Shown here: one piece after another, positions 63,788-64,000 of the stretch
Position numbering within the stretch: position 1 is the first letter of the stretch
How the letters are laid out: every line of letters begins with the position of its first letter
Source of the DNA: Thermosynechococcaceae cyanobacterium MS004
GTDB taxonomy: Bacteria; Cyanobacteriota; Cyanobacteriia; Thermosynechococcales; Thermosynechococcaceae
DNA: 64,000 nucleotides
Reading direction: 5' to 3'
NCBI GenBank assembly: GCA_022402525.1
Contig: JAKRSB010000112.1
Span: 1-64,000, forward strand
The notes under the pieces: generated by a model
Told to the model about the DNA's origin: nothing
Databases searched by the model: none
Seen by the model: the letters and a program-made list of their open reading frames with translations, nothing else
Program-made: the position numbers and the translations under genes

Positions 63788-64000
63788 TTAACCCCTAAAT
63801 TCCACTGAGCGAGGGACTTTTTGATCCAGACGGGTTGCCTGCTCCAAAGCCGCAAGTTCCTTTGCTCTGGCTGCATAAGGCCGTAAACAGTCGAGCGTCA
63901 AGCCTGACAAAATACTTAGGTTTTCTAAGCTGATGCCCCGCAGCAGCATATCGATATACCAGGTTTGCTGTGCTTGGGCGATCGCCCAGTTTCTCGTGTT
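63788..64000 (-). CDS. C-terminal end of an unidentified gene (cut by window edge)
   Basis: The last 70 codons and the stop (63788-63790) of a minus-strand gene that begins right of the window. The visible sequence NTRNWAIAQAQQTWYIDML continues through ISLENLSILSGLTLDCLRPY and ends QKVPRSVEFRG. It is helical and looks like a real protein with ordinary codon use, but I do not recognise the family. It lies 70 bp upstream of the coiled-coil BRCT gene on the same strand and may be co-transcribed with it. Confidence 0.7.
   Translation of the reverse strand, partial: NTRNWAIAQAQQTWYIDMLLRGISLENLSILSGLTLDCLRPYAARAKELAALEQATRLDQKVPRSVEFRG

Overview
The window is cyanobacterial chromosome. The evidence is a set of lineage-typical genes: phycobilisome rod linkers, the plastoquinone NDH-1 genes ndhA-I-G-E and ndhD, pxcA, a Ycf66 protein, a DICT-domain histidine kinase, a MEKHLA protein and a long-form ispH. 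The octamer GCGATCGC (HIP1) is also frequent throughout. There is no rRNA, CRISPR array, transposase gene or prophage. The gene content is mostly core and housekeeping; what is unusual lies in the spacers and in low-complexity protein linkers.

Layout, left to right. 1-8 kb: the start of a P-type cation ATPase gene, dedA, then a minus-strand block of three secreted or anchored TPR proteins with a sterol-desaturase-type hydroxylase gene inside it. 8-15 kb: a Ser/Thr kinase with an N-terminal zinc ribbon, a SixA-type phosphatase, citrate synthase, and ndhAIGE ending in a strong bidirectional terminator. 15-24 kb: a minus-strand rod-linker cluster (two CpcC-type genes and cpcD) without cpcBA beside it, pxcA, a RecB/AddB-like P-loop protein, an RlpA protein behind a structured leader, and purM. 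25-35 kb: two small cyanobacterial proteins, SRP RNA, the DICT-GAF kinase divergent from the MEKHLA gene, trpS, a metF-type reductase, an RRM protein, glgA and a Wza-like export protein.

35-49 kb: asnS with an EVE-domain gene 8 bp downstream, dnaB (no intein), rplI, a beta-helix protein, mutS2, ndhD, an alpha/beta hydrolase, rfbD and an intron-less tRNA-Leu(UAA). 49-64 kb: a small hypothetical protein, an APH-fold kinase, an oligopeptide-type binding lipoprotein, ispH, a KefB/NapA-type antiporter with stress-protein domains, two minor type IV pilin genes (the second apparently frameshifted), Ycf66, a membrane-anchored coiled-coil protein ending in a BRCT domain, and the 3' end of an unidentified gene.

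Two spacer-level patterns stand out. (1) Three copies of a 155-bp non-coding element have matching 12-bp terminal inverted repeats. One copy has a perfect 7-bp target duplication containing the cpcD stop codon. Another abuts a stop codon exactly. In the third, both internal hairpins are flipped in place. (2) Small direct tandem duplications (units of about 10-18 bp, 2-7 copies, partly degenerate) occur in many spacers, and the same kind of duplication has lengthened linkers in several proteins. This suggests a genome prone to slippage or short-segment duplication.

All calls come from reading the sequence and recalling family motifs. No database search was run.
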